Below the pieces are notes generated by a model, which was not told the DNA's origin, searched no databases, and saw only the letters and a list, made by a program, of their open reading frames with translations. Positions 25,829-34,486 of a stretch of 64,000 bases of DNA are shown in pieces (position 1 is the first letter of the stretch; every line of letters begins with the position of its first letter). A program made the position numbers and the translations under genes. Location of the stretch: positions 1 to 64,000 of the forward strand of contig NZ_RFFG01000040.1 in the NCBI RefSeq assembly GCF_003696215.1, written 5' to 3'. The stretch is from Actinomadura harenae. Lineage in GTDB: Bacteria; Actinomycetota; Actinomycetes; Streptosporangiales; Streptosporangiaceae.

Positions 25829-26500
25829 GTGACGGACCACACCGTCCTCGCCGTGGTCGTCGGTTCACGCGCCTACGGCTTGGAGACCGCCGCGAGCGAC
25901 ACCGACCGCCGCGGCGTCTTCCTCGCGCCCACGGAGCTGTACTGGCATCTCGACAAGCCGCCCACGCACGTGACCGGCCCGCTGGACGAGCAGTTCTCGT
26001 GGGAGTTCGAGCGGTTCTGCGGGCTGGCGCTGACCGCGAACCCGACCCTCCTCGAATGCCTCTGGTCGCCGCTGGTCGAGAAGGTCACCCCGATCGGCCG
26101 GGAGCTCCTGGACGCCCGCACCGCGTTCCTCTCGCGGCGCGCCCACCAGACGTTCCTGGGCTACGCCGACGCCCAGTTCCGCAAGCTGGAGAACCGTGAG
26201 ACCCGGAACCACAAGCAGGTCATGCACATGCTGCGGCTCCTGATCAGCGGGCTTCACCTGCTGGAACACGGCGAGCCGCTGGTTCGGATGGACGAGCACC
26301 GCGACCGGCTGCTGGCCGTCCGCGCCGGAACCGTGCCCGCGGACGAGATCGCCGCGTGGTGCGCGTCCCTGACCGCCCGCATGGACGACGCCCTCGCCCG
26401 CAGCCCCCTCCCGGCCGAACCCGACCGCCCCCGCGTCGACGCCCTCCTCCACTCCGCCCGCCACCAGGCCCTCGCAACCGGACTCGCCCGACTTCGGTAA
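25829..26500 (+). CDS. RlaP/YcgL-type DNA polymerase beta superfamily nucleotidyltransferase
   Basis: 223 residues, GTG start. The N-terminal nucleotidyltransferase motif VVVGSRAYGLETAASDTDRRG is the GSRAYG...SDxDxRG signature of the COG3541 family; the two Asp residues bind the catalytic metal. The helical C-terminal part (VMHMLRLLISGLHLLEHGEP) supports that family. Members have been linked to RNA repair or nucleotide transfer, but the substrate is not established. It is divergent from malE and does not look operonic with it. Confidence 0.82.
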   Translation: MTDHTVLAVVVGSRAYGLETAASDTDRRGVFLAPTELYWHLDKPPTHVTGPLDEQFSWEFERFCGLALTANPTLLECLWSPLVEKVTPIGRELLDARTAFLSRRAHQTFLGYADAQFRKLENRETRNHKQVMHMLRLLISGLHLLEHGEPLVRMDEHRDRLLAVRAGTVPADEIAAWCASLTARMDDALARSPLPAEPDRPRVDALLHSARHQALATGLARLR

Positions 26501-26531
26501 CTGGAGTGAACGCGTGGAGGAGGGACAGCAG

Positions 26532-26689
26532 ATGACGATCACCAGGCCCGTCCCCGGCAGGCTGCGCCAGACCGCCGACGACACGGAACGTGGGTGACCA
26601 CGTCGTCCGGCGTCTACGGCGAGAAGATCGTCCTGCCCGAGCCCCTCGGCGCCCTGGACACCACTGATCTGCCCCGCTACGGCGACTGA
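26532..26689 (+). pseudogene. Remnant of a Uma2-family gene
   Basis: Two short overlapping frames: a 21-codon ATG frame (26532-26597) with a good GGAGGAGGG site, and a 31-codon GTG frame (26594-26689) reading SGVYGEKIVLPEPLGALDTT. The latter resembles the extreme C-terminus of Uma2 nucleases (GEKxxLPEPxGxxLDT). The central nuclease core is missing. It is most likely debris of a deleted Uma2 gene next to the intact one at 26729. Confidence 0.45.
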
Positions 26690-26728
26690 TCCGAAGGCCC
26701 GGGAGCGGCCGTAGCTGGGAGCGTCCGC

Positions 26729-27337
26729 CTACATCTCTTCAAGGGTCGAGAACGGTACGTCCAGCTTGATGGTTTCGGGGAGTTCGGTGGTGAGTGCGCC
26801 GCGGTGGACCGTGACCAGGCGGTAGGCGCGGCCTGCCCAGTCGAGGCGGTACTCCTCTACCGAGTGGATGCGGGTGTTCTCCATGACCACGATGAGGAAG
26901 ACCGGGATTCGCTGGAAGGCGTACTCGGCCTTCTTGTCGACGAAGTCGGTGTCCTCGTTGGTGCTGGTGATCTCGACCGCCACCAGGACGTCGGCCGAGG
27001 TCAGTTTGCTCCCGCGCTCGATGCAGCGGAGGACGGCGAGGTCCGGTCGACGCAGGGTGAAGCGCTTGCGCTCGTCGGTGATGTGTGGATTCACGAACGC
27101 GTATCTCATGTCCGTGTCCTGGAACACCTGGACGCAGGGCTCGGAGGGCCTCGCCGCCATCAGAGCTGTTTGGAGCCGGAAGGCGACCATCTGATGCTCA
27201 GGCGTCGGGGACTGGCAGAAGATGACGTTGCCCTCGACGACCTCGATGCTGTGGGCCACGTCCTCGGAAAGCGCCTCGTACTGCTCCTCCGAGATGAGGA
27301 GGCTGGACGGGTCGGTGGCCCAGACCGGCTGAGTCAT
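26729..27337 (-). CDS. Uma2 family (DUF820) PD-(D/E)XK nuclease-like protein
   Basis: 202 residues. Core pattern: Glu in IEVVEGNVIF, Asp in RRPDLAVL (about 97-104), Glu in VAVEITSTNED, then Lys in DKKAEYAFQRIPVFLIV. This is the PD-(D/E)XK arrangement of Uma2 proteins, which are abundant and often multicopy in actinomycetes and cyanobacteria. ATG has GAGGGAA upstream. The biological role is unknown; proposed nuclease function rests on fold. Confidence 0.88.
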   Translation of the reverse strand: MTQPVWATDPSSLLISEEQYEALSEDVAHSIEVVEGNVIFCQSPTPEHQMVAFRLQTALMAARPSEPCVQVFQDTDMRYAFVNPHITDERKRFTLRRPDLAVLRCIERGSKLTSADVLVAVEITSTNEDTDFVDKKAEYAFQRIPVFLIVVMENTRIHSVEEYRLDWAGRAYRLVTVHRGALTTELPETIKLDVPFSTLEEM

Positions 27338-27636
27338 ACGTTCCCTCTTCGCAGGTGGTTGCTGGTGGACGCGCCGGGGCCAGCCTACGTGTGGGCGGGG
27401 TCCGGCGCTGGGCGCCGACCTGTTTGCCGTTCGCGGGGCGGACGCCGGCCGAGTCGGGTCTCAGTGGGGAGCGGCGGGCCTGAGGGGCTTTCCGCTGCCG
27501 GTGGCGGACGGGCGGGATACCGGGGGCCGGGGAGAAGGCGAGCGCTGACGGATCTTTCGGTTCATCGGACGTGGGTGGGGGATTCGCGCCAGAATGTCGG
27601 CCGTTCGAGTCGATCACGGTGAGCGAGGAGGACGGC

Positions 27637-28638
27637 ATGCGCAGGGTGTTTCCGCTGGTGGTGGCCACGGTCTCGGTGGGCGCCGTGGCGGTGGGGGCGG
27701 CCGGCTGCTCCTCGGGCGGGAGCGGCGGGGCGCGGCTCAGCGCGGCGGACGCCGGGGCCGCAGCCGCGGCGAGCCCGTTCTACGTGGACCCCGGGACGCA
27801 GGCCGCGGCGTGGGTGAAGGCGCATCCGAAGGACGCGCGGGCGGCGAGGATCAGGGCGTCGATCGTCGCGCGGCCCGGCGCGAAATGGTTCGGGAACTGG
27901 AGCGGGGACATCACCCGCGCCGTTTCCGGATATGTCGGCGCGGCGCGGTCCCAAGGCAAGACCCCCGTTCTCGTCGCGTACAACATCACCGACCGGGACT
28001 GCGGCGGCGCGTCCCGTGGTGGGGCCGGTTCGCCGGCCGCCTATCGCACCTGGATCTCGAAGTTCGCGGCCGCGATCGGGAACCGTCCGGCGATCGTCGT
28101 GATCGAGCCGGACGCGGTCGCGCAGCTCGACTGCCTTCCGAAGAACGCGCAGGCCGGCCGCATCGCGCTGCTGAAGTACGCGACACAGCAGTTCAAGGGA
28201 AAGGCCACCAGGACGCGCGCTTACCTGGACGGCGGAAACGCGCACTGGGTGGCCGCCGCGACCATGGCGGGCCGGTTGGACGCGGCCGGTGTGAAGAACG
28301 TCCGTGGCTTCTCCGTGAACGTTTCCAATTTCTTCACGACGGCCGAGTCGGCGGCGTACGCGAAGAAGGTCGACACGGCGCTGTCGTCGAAATACCACTA
28401 CGCCCGTGGATTCGTCATCGACACGAGCCGGAACGGCCACGGCGGGACACCCGGAAAATGGTGCAACCCGGCGGGCGCGAAGCTCGGCGCCGCGCCGCGG
28501 GCGGGCGGATCGGGCTCGGACGCCCTGTTGTGGGTCAAGGTCCCCGGCGAGTCGGACGGCCCGTGCGGCACCGCCCCGAAGGTCCAGGCCGGGACGTTCG
28601 ACCCCGGCCTCGCGATGCGGCTGATCAACGGGCGCTAG
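27637..28638 (+). CDS. Secreted GH6 family cellulase (endoglucanase)
   Basis: 333 residues from ATG 27637 with GAGGAGG upstream. The signal peptide ends in a lipobox-like GAAGC, then a Ser/Gly linker, so it may be a surface lipoprotein. GH6 signatures: YNITDRDCGGASRGGA (the Asp of the catalytic DRDC site, near 115), VIEPDAVAQLDCL (proton donor Asp, near 155), LDGGNAHWVAAATMA, and WVKVPGESDGPC near the C-terminus. It cleaves internal beta-1,4 bonds of cellulose, which would supply the CebEFG/GH1 system in this window. The 299-bp upstream gap holds no gene and no CebR box was found in it. Confidence 0.93.
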   Translation: MRRVFPLVVATVSVGAVAVGAAGCSSGGSGGARLSAADAGAAAAASPFYVDPGTQAAAWVKAHPKDARAARIRASIVARPGAKWFGNWSGDITRAVSGYVGAARSQGKTPVLVAYNITDRDCGGASRGGAGSPAAYRTWISKFAAAIGNRPAIVVIEPDAVAQLDCLPKNAQAGRIALLKYATQQFKGKATRTRAYLDGGNAHWVAAATMAGRLDAAGVKNVRGFSVNVSNFFTTAESAAYAKKVDTALSSKYHYARGFVIDTSRNGHGGTPGKWCNPAGAKLGAAPRAGGSGSDALLWVKVPGESDGPCGTAPKVQAGTFDPGLAMRLINGR

Positions 28639-28643
28639 GGCCG

Positions 28644-29303
28644 ATGCCGAGGACCCTGCTGGTCGAGGACGACCGCCGGTTCGCGGCGGCGCTGGTCAAG
28701 GCGCTGGCCCGGTGCGGGTACGAGGTGGAGCACGCGGCGTCGGCGGCGTCCGCGCTGGCCGCGCCGCCGTGCGACATCGTCCTGCTGGACCTCGGGCTGC
28801 CCGACGGCGACGGCTTGGACGTGTGCCGCCGGCTGCGTGAGCGCGGCGACGCCGGGATCATCGTGCTGACCGCGCGCAGCACCGAGCGCGACCGGGTGAC
28901 CGGGCTTCGCGCGGGCGCCGACGACTACCTGGTCAAGCCGTTCGGCATGGCCGAGCTCCAGGCCCGCATGGAGGCCGTGCTGCGGCGCGTCCGGCCGCGC
29001 CGCGACGGCGTGCGGGTGCTCGGCGGGCTCACCGTCGACCCCGCCGCCCGCACCCTCACCCTGGACGGCGCGCCGGTCCGGCTGACGCCGAAGGAGTTCA
29101 CGCTGCTCGCGCGGCTGATCCGGGAGCCCGGCGCGGTGGTGGAACGCGAGACGCTGCTGCGCGAGGTGTGGGGGACGTCCTGGCAGGGCCGGTCCCGGAC
29201 GCTCGACGTGCACGTCTCGACGCTGCGCGCCAAGCTCGGCGGCGCGGCGCGGATCGAGACCGCGCACGGCGTGGGGTACCGGCTCGCCGGCGGCGGGGCC
29301 TGA
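28644..29303 (+). CDS. OmpR/PhoB family response regulator
   Basis: 219 residues. Receiver domain with acidic pocket VEDDRR, phospho-acceptor Asp in IVLLDLGLPDGDG (about 51), conserved Lys in YLVKPF (about 101). The C-terminal winged helix has RLTPKEFTLLARLIREPGA and SRTLDVHVSTLRAKL. It starts 6 bp after the cellulase stop and the kinase follows 7 bp later. It probably controls the TAXI-protein operon and possibly the cellulase; the target is unknown. Confidence 0.94.
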   Translation: MPRTLLVEDDRRFAAALVKALARCGYEVEHAASAASALAAPPCDIVLLDLGLPDGDGLDVCRRLRERGDAGIIVLTARSTERDRVTGLRAGADDYLVKPFGMAELQARMEAVLRRVRPRRDGVRVLGGLTVDPAARTLTLDGAPVRLTPKEFTLLARLIREPGAVVERETLLREVWGTSWQGRSRTLDVHVSTLRAKLGGAARIETAHGVGYRLAGGGA

Positions 29304-29309
29304 GCCGGG

Positions 29310-30692
29310 ATGCGGCGGCGCCTCTACCTCACCTATGTGCCGCTCCTCGCGACGGCGCTGCTCGCGCTGGCCGTTCCGCTCGCGACCGGGACGGCCGCGC
29401 GCGACACCCAGGGCATGTACATGGACCGCGCCGGGGACACCGCGCGGTTCGCCTCGCTCGCCGAGACCGCGCTGCGCACCGGGCGCTCGTCGGCGCTGCG
29501 CGAGGAACTGCGGCAGTACGACGCGCTGTTCGGCGTCCCGGCCGTGGTCGTCGACCGGGACGGCGCGGTCGCGATCAGCTCCCGCCCGGACCCGGACCTC
29601 GACTCCGGGCAGGTCCGTGAACGCGTCGCCGAGGCGCTGTCGGGCGAGGCCGCCCGCGTCGCCCCGACGGTCTGGCCGTGGCAGGACGGCCCGATGGTGG
29701 TCGTCGCGCCGGTCGGCAGCGGCGGCGAGATCATCGGCGTCGCGGTCACGGTGTCGCCGACCGGACCGCTGCGGCACGGCCTCCTGGACGCCTGGACGCG
29801 GCTGTTCGCGGGGCTGCTGCTGGTCGTCCTCGCCGGTGTCGTGGTGGTGTCGTGGGTCGCGCGGTGGGTGCTGCGCCCGGTCGCCGAGCTGGACCTCGCC
29901 GCGCACGCCCTCAGCGAGGGCCGGTTCGAGGAGCGGGTCGCGAGCGGCGCGGGACCGTCCGAGCTGCGGCGGCTGGCCGAGTCGTTCAACACGATGGCGG
30001 GGCAGACCGCGGTGCTGCTGGAACGGCAGCGGTCGTTCGTGTCCTATGCCAGCCACCAGATGCGCACGCCGCTCGCCGCGCTCCGGTTGTGGCTGGAGAA
30101 CCTCGAGCCCGAGGTCCGCCCGGACGGCCGGACCGACCACGCGATGGCGCTGGAGGAGGTCGACCGGATGGCGCACCTCTACGACGCGCTGCTCGCCTAC
30201 GCGTCCGCCGAGGCCGGAGCGGTCCGCCCGGACGAGGTGGACCTCGCCGCCCTGGCCCGCGCCCGCGCCTGCGGCTGGCGGGACGTCGCGGACCGGCGCG
30301 GCGTCCGCATCGAGGGGCCCGGACCCGGCGTCCTGCTCGCGCGCGCCGCGCCGGACGCCCTGGAGCAGGCGCTCGACGCCGTCATCGACAACGCGGTGAA
30401 GTTCTCCGGGGACGGCGGCGAGGTGCGGATCGCGACCGAGGCCGCCGCGCCCGGCCGCGCCGCCGTCGTGGTCACCGACAACGGTCCGGGCATGACCGAG
30501 GCGGAGGCGCGGGACGCGCTCCAGCCGTTCTGGCGGCGTCCCGCGGACCAGAACGTCGAGGGTTCCGGACTCGGCCTCACGATCGCGAACGCCCTGGTCA
30601 CGGCGTCCGGCGGACGGCTCGACCTGTCCGCGGCGCGGCCGTGCGGCCTCCGCGTCCGCATCGAGCTGCCCGCCGCCGGGCGCGCCCCGTGA
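29310..30692 (+). CDS. Sensor histidine kinase
   Basis: 460 residues. First membrane helix YLTYVPLLATALLALAVPLA, an extracytoplasmic sensor region of about 130 residues, second helix LFAGLLLVVLAGVVVVSWVA, HAMP linker, H-box SYASHQMRTPLAALRLW, N-box VIDNAVKFS, G1 DNGPGM, G2 GSGLGLTIA. It autophosphorylates and passes phosphate to the upstream regulator. The downstream TAXI binding protein overlaps it by 4 bp, so the sensor may read a ligand delivered by that protein, as in TctDE-TctC systems (inference). Confidence 0.94.
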   Translation: MRRRLYLTYVPLLATALLALAVPLATGTAARDTQGMYMDRAGDTARFASLAETALRTGRSSALREELRQYDALFGVPAVVVDRDGAVAISSRPDPDLDSGQVRERVAEALSGEAARVAPTVWPWQDGPMVVVAPVGSGGEIIGVAVTVSPTGPLRHGLLDAWTRLFAGLLLVVLAGVVVVSWVARWVLRPVAELDLAAHALSEGRFEERVASGAGPSELRRLAESFNTMAGQTAVLLERQRSFVSYASHQMRTPLAALRLWLENLEPEVRPDGRTDHAMALEEVDRMAHLYDALLAYASAEAGAVRPDEVDLAALARARACGWRDVADRRGVRIEGPGPGVLLARAAPDALEQALDAVIDNAVKFSGDGGEVRIATEAAAPGRAAVVVTDNGPGMTEAEARDALQPFWRRPADQNVEGSGLGLTIANALVTASGGRLDLSAARPCGLRVRIELPAAGRAP

Positions 30693-31645
30693 GGCGGCGG
30701 ACGCTGCTGGCGGGCCTGCTCGCGGGGGTGCCGTCCGTCGCGTCCGGCTGCCGCCCGGACGGGACGCCGCTGCCGCCGGTCGTGATCGCGACGGGCGGTG
30801 GCGGCGGTGTGTACCGCGCCCTCGGCGAGGCGTTCGCGGCCGCGCTCCACGACCGGTGGAAGGTCCGCGCGACCGTCCTGACCACCGCCGCGTCCATCGA
30901 GAACCTCCACCTGCTCGCCACCGGCCGCGCCGACCTCGCGTTCACCACCGTCGACGCGGCCGCCGTCACGACCACCGAGGTCCGGGGCGAGGGGCGGATC
31001 GCGGCGCTCGCGGGGCTGTACGACGACTACCTGCAGATCGTGGTGCGCGCGGACGCGTCGATCGCAACGGTCGCCGACCTGCGCGGACGCCGCGTGTCGA
31101 CGGGCGCGGCCGGGTCCGGGACGGAGATCGCCGCGGGCCGGGTGCTGGCCGCCGCGGGGGTGCGCGGGCCGGGCGCGATCGTCCGGTCCCGGCTGCCCGC
31201 GAGCGCGTCGGGGGACGCGCTGCGCGCCGGGCGGATCGACGCGTTCTTCTTCGCGGGCGGCCTGCCGACGCCCGCCGTCGCCGACCTCGCCCGGACGGTC
31301 CGGGTGCGGCTGCTGCCGGTCGGGTCGCTGGTCGCGGGCCTGCAGCGGTCCTTCGGCGAGGTGTACCTGGCCCGCTCGATCCCCGCCGGGACCTACGGCC
31401 TGGGACGCGAGGTCCCGGCGGTCGCGATCCCGAACGTGCTGGTCGTCCGGGCCGACATGCCGTCCGCGGAGGCCCGGGAGCTGACCGCGCTGCTGTTCGC
31501 GAGCAAGCCGCGCCTCGCCGCCGTCCACGCCCAGGCGCGCCGCCTGGACCGCCGCGCCGCGCTCGCCACCTACCCGCTGCCCCTCCACCCGGGCGCCGCC
31601 CGCTATTTCCGCGAGGCGAAACCGTGGGCCGTTTCGGGTTCGTGA
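30689..31645 (+). CDS. TAXI family solute-binding lipoprotein
   Basis: 318 residues from a GTG overlapping the kinase stop (GTGA). Signal RRRTLLAGLLAGVPSVASGC with a lipobox Cys. The binding fold begins VVIATGGGGGVYRALGEAFA, the TAXI-family signature, with RADLAFTTVDAA and VSTGAAGSGTEIAAGRVL. TAXI proteins normally feed TRAP transporters, but no TRAP permease follows, so here it may be the ligand sensor of the adjacent two-component system. The ligand is unknown. Confidence 0.88.
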   Translation: MRRRTLLAGLLAGVPSVASGCRPDGTPLPPVVIATGGGGGVYRALGEAFAAALHDRWKVRATVLTTAASIENLHLLATGRADLAFTTVDAAAVTTTEVRGEGRIAALAGLYDDYLQIVVRADASIATVADLRGRRVSTGAAGSGTEIAAGRVLAAAGVRGPGAIVRSRLPASASGDALRAGRIDAFFFAGGLPTPAVADLARTVRVRLLPVGSLVAGLQRSFGEVYLARSIPAGTYGLGREVPAVAIPNVLVVRADMPSAEARELTALLFASKPRLAAVHAQARRLDRRAALATYPLPLHPGAARYFREAKPWAVSGS

Positions 31646-31960
31646 CGTGCCGAGGGCCGGGAGGGTCCTGGAAGGGGGGACGCCTCCCGGCCACGGGCTC
31701 GTCGTCGGGGGTGTGGACGGGCCCGTGCTGCGAGGGACGGCCGGGAGAGGGGCCGTTCCCCGCCGCCGGCGGCGCTTCATCCGCTGTGCGCCGCCGACTC
31801 GGGTCGGCACTGCTGGGGGGACGTGCCGTTGCTGCTCCCCACGCTAGGAAGCGCGGCTCGCGCGGGCGAGCGTCCGGGAGTTTCCCTTACAAATCATTTA
31901 CATGTTCGCGCCAGCTGATGCGGAAGTGAAATACCGCGTCGCCACCGGTGACGTGCGGGC
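31646..31960. other. Intergenic region between convergent genes
   Basis: 315 bp with no convincing gene. It contains a perfect 10-bp inverted repeat GGCCGGGAGG / CCTCCCGGCC (31655-31664 and 31683-31692) just past the TAXI gene stop, a plausible terminator, and an AT-rich patch near 31890-31905 before the TetR stop. Confidence 0.5.
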
Positions 31961-32557
31961 CTACTCGGCCGCGGCGAGGGTGCGGACGGTCTCGACGACC
32001 ACGGCGCGGCGGCGGGCGAGGGCGTCCTTGTCGTCCGCCTCCTCCAGGACCATGCGGCGCAGCTGCGGGACGGCGAAGTTCCACGCGACCAGGCCGAGCA
32101 CGGTGAACAGCCAGTCCTGCGCGACGCGGACGCGGGCCTCGCCCTCCGGGGCGCACGAGCCGACGCCCGCGGTGACCATGTCGCAGGCGTACCCGCGGTA
32201 GACCTCTCGGCGCTCGTCCTCGGCGACGGCGTTCGGGGTGCAGGACTCCAGCGCCTCCCACATCAGCAGCCGGACGAGCTCGGGGTGCTCCTGGTACCAG
32301 TCGAACAGCTCGCCCACGGTGTCGGCGACGGCGTTGGCGTCGAGCGGGCCGTCGTGGCAGACCTCGTCCATCTTGGCCCGGATGACCGCGCCGAACAGTG
32401 CTTCCTTGTTCCCGAAGTAGAGGTAGATCGCCTGCTTGTTGGCCTTCGCGCCGGCGGCGATCCGCTCGATCCGGGCCCCGGCGAGACCGCGCGCGGCGAA
32501 CTCCTCGGAGGCCGCCTCGAAGATGCGGTTCCGGGTGGCGTCCGCGTCGTAGCTCAT
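31961..32557 (-). CDS. TetR family transcriptional regulator
   Basis: 198 residues from ATG 32557. N-terminal helix-turn-helix ARGLAGARIERIAAGAKANK with IYLYFGNKEALFGAVI, then a helical ligand domain. It is divergent from an SDR gene, with two copies of the same palindromic box between them, so it very likely represses both genes. The inducer is unknown. Confidence 0.92.
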   Translation of the reverse strand: MSYDADATRNRIFEAASEEFAARGLAGARIERIAAGAKANKQAIYLYFGNKEALFGAVIRAKMDEVCHDGPLDANAVADTVGELFDWYQEHPELVRLLMWEALESCTPNAVAEDERREVYRGYACDMVTAGVGSCAPEGEARVRVAQDWLFTVLGLVAWNFAVPQLRRMVLEEADDKDALARRRAVVVETVRTLAAAE

Positions 32558-32566
32558 ACCGAAATT

Positions 32567-32627
32567 AAACCACCCGGTTGACAAGCCCGGCCGGACGCCA
32601 CCATGATCTAAAACAACCGGATGGTTT
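32567..32627. promoter_or_regulatory. Twin TetR operators
   Basis: AAACCACCCGGTTG at 32567-32580 and its inverted near-copy CAACCGGATGGTTT at 32614-32627. Both have the AACC(N4)GGTT form, one per divergent gene, 47 bp centre to centre. Confidence 0.8.
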
Positions 32628-32649
32628 ATTTCGAACAACGGAGACCCCC

Positions 32650-33459
32650 ATGACCGACGTGTTCAGCACTCCCGCCGCCCCCGCCGCCGCCCCCGCCCCG
32701 GTCCGCTCGCCGCTCCCCGGCGGCCTGGCCGGATCCACCGTGCTCGTCCTCGGCGGCACGTCCGGCATCGGCCTCGCCGCCGGCCGGCTCCTGCACGAGG
32801 TCGGCGCCCGCGTCGTCCTCTCCGGCCGGAGCAAGGACCGCCTGGACGCCGCCGTCGAGTCCGTCGCGGGCGACGGCGGCGACGCCGAGGTGCTCGGCGC
32901 GGTCGCCGACGTCACCGACGAGGACGCCGTCCGCGCCGCCTTCGATCTCGCGGGACGGGTGGACCACGTCCTGCTCACCGCGGGCGCCTTCACCGGCGCG
33001 GGCGCGGTGGCCGAGCTCACGGCCGAGGCCGCGCGCGCGGCCTACGACCAGCGGGCCTGGGCGGCGCTGATCGTGGCCCGCCTCGCCGCCGAGCGGCTGC
33101 CCGCCGGTGGCTCGATCACGCTCACCTCGGGGTCGCTCGTCCTCCGCCCGCGGCCCGGCATGGCGGGGGCGATGGCCGCGGTCGGCGCGGTCGAGGCGCT
33201 GACCGCCTCGCTCGCGGTCGAGCTCGCGGAGCGCAGGGTGCGGGTCAACACCGTCCGCTACGGCGGGTTCGACACCCCGCTGATGCGCGCGGCCGGCGGA
33301 CTCGAGACGGACGAGGCGATCCGGCAGGCCGGGGCGGGCACCCCGCTCGGCCGGTTCGGAACCGCCGAGGAGGCGGGCGCGGCGCCGGTGTTCCTCATGG
33401 CCAACACCTACATCACGGGCCAGGTCATCACCGTGGACGGCGCCCAGACCCTCGCCTGA
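32650..33459 (+). CDS. SDR family oxidoreductase lacking the YxxxK motif
   Basis: 269 residues. NAD(P)-binding LVLGGTSGIGLAAGRLL near 35 and later SDR strands (SITLTSGSLVLRPRPG; RVNTVRYGGFDTPLM; ITGQVITVDGAQTLA). At the place of the catalytic YxxxK the sequence reads GMAGAMAAVGAVEALTASLA, so both Tyr and Lys are absent. It is either a non-catalytic nucleotide sensor or an unconventional oxidoreductase. The first 25 residues are Ala/Pro-rich. It is controlled by the divergent TetR protein through the paired operators. Confidence 0.85.
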   Translation: MTDVFSTPAAPAAAPAPVRSPLPGGLAGSTVLVLGGTSGIGLAAGRLLHEVGARVVLSGRSKDRLDAAVESVAGDGGDAEVLGAVADVTDEDAVRAAFDLAGRVDHVLLTAGAFTGAGAVAELTAEAARAAYDQRAWAALIVARLAAERLPAGGSITLTSGSLVLRPRPGMAGAMAAVGAVEALTASLAVELAERRVRVNTVRYGGFDTPLMRAAGGLETDEAIRQAGAGTPLGRFGTAEEAGAAPVFLMANTYITGQVITVDGAQTLA

Positions 33460-33539
33460 CACCGTCGCCCCCAACTTGTTTACAAGCCGTTGTCATGGGA
33501 ATGCAAAGCGTGATGACCATGCCGGTGGAAGGGGGCGAC

Positions 33540-34478
33540 ATGCTGACGCCGTCCGAGGTCGCCCGGAAGGTGTTCACCACCGTGCGGCTGCGAGAGGGAT
33601 ACGACCTGTTCGAGGTGAACGACTTCCTCACCGAGGTCGAGACCACCTTGACCGCGCTGCACCGTGAGCTCGACACGCTGCGGTCCCGGCCACCCGAGTC
33701 GCCGGAGACCGCGGCGGGCGTCATGCGCCTCGCGCAGGAGACCTCCGACCGGCTGCTCGAGGCGGCCCAGCGCGAGGCGGCCGACATCGTCGAGCGGGCG
33801 CGCGAGCGCGCGGCGACGCTGGAGGACGAGGCCCGCGCGTCCGCGGCCGAGCTCCTCGACGACGCGCGGGCCCGGCACGGCGAGGCCCTCCACTCCGCGG
33901 AGGAGGTCGTCCGCTTCGAGGCCGACCTCCGCGCCGGGCTGGACGACCAGGTCAGCGGCATCCGCGAGATCCTGCGCGGCCTGGAACGCCAGCGGCGCTC
34001 CCTCCCGGGGCCCCACGGCCGTCCGCGCCAGCTCCCGCTCCTCGTGCCGCCCCCGTCCGACGCCACAGGCGCCCCGGCCCCGGCCGACCCTGCGGCGAAG
34101 CCATCGCCGCGGTCCCCGGCGCCCACCCCGGACGCCATACCGATTCCTGCGCGCGGCACGGCTTCGGTCCCGGACGCCGCGCGGGGCGCGGCGGCGGCCC
34201 AGGAGGCCGCACAGACCTCGGCGCGGGGTGCGGCGGCGGTTCCGGACGGCGCGCCGGCTCCTGCCCGTGGCGCTTCTTCAGCCGGGGTCTCGGGTCCGGA
34301 ATCCGCGCAGGCCCAGGCCCGGGGCGCGGCCTCAGGGCCGACCCCTGTGCCCGGCCCGGCTTCGGGGCTGGGCTCGGGTCCGGGCTCGGGGCTGACCCGG
34401 GGGATCGCGCCGGTGCCGCAGGCGAGCCCGGCCAAGGACACCGGGGCGGACGTCGAAGCGGAGCGGACGCCCGCCTAG
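33540..34478 (+). CDS. DivIVA-like coiled-coil protein with low-complexity tail
   Basis: 312 residues from ATG 33540 (GGAAGGGGG upstream; an ATG at 33495 is possible). The N-terminus MLTPSEVARKVFTTVRLREG then GYDLFEVNDFLTEVE is the DivIVA membrane-curvature domain. A coiled coil (about 70-150) follows. The last 140 residues are Pro/Ala/Gly-rich with repeated ARGxA and VPD units. DivIVA proteins guide polar growth or septation. It is shorter and more degenerate than a canonical polar DivIVA, so it is probably an accessory member. Confidence 0.8.
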   Translation: MLTPSEVARKVFTTVRLREGYDLFEVNDFLTEVETTLTALHRELDTLRSRPPESPETAAGVMRLAQETSDRLLEAAQREAADIVERARERAATLEDEARASAAELLDDARARHGEALHSAEEVVRFEADLRAGLDDQVSGIREILRGLERQRRSLPGPHGRPRQLPLLVPPPSDATGAPAPADPAAKPSPRSPAPTPDAIPIPARGTASVPDAARGAAAAQEAAQTSARGAAAVPDGAPAPARGASSAGVSGPESAQAQARGAASGPTPVPGPASGLGSGPGSGLTRGIAPVPQASPAKDTGADVEAERTPA

Positions 34479-34486
34479 ATGATTGA

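Noticed and set aside
33960..34460. Pro/Ala/Gly repeats in the DivIVA-like tail as a minisatellite
   Set aside because: Units are degenerate at DNA level and in frame; they read as a disordered protein tail.
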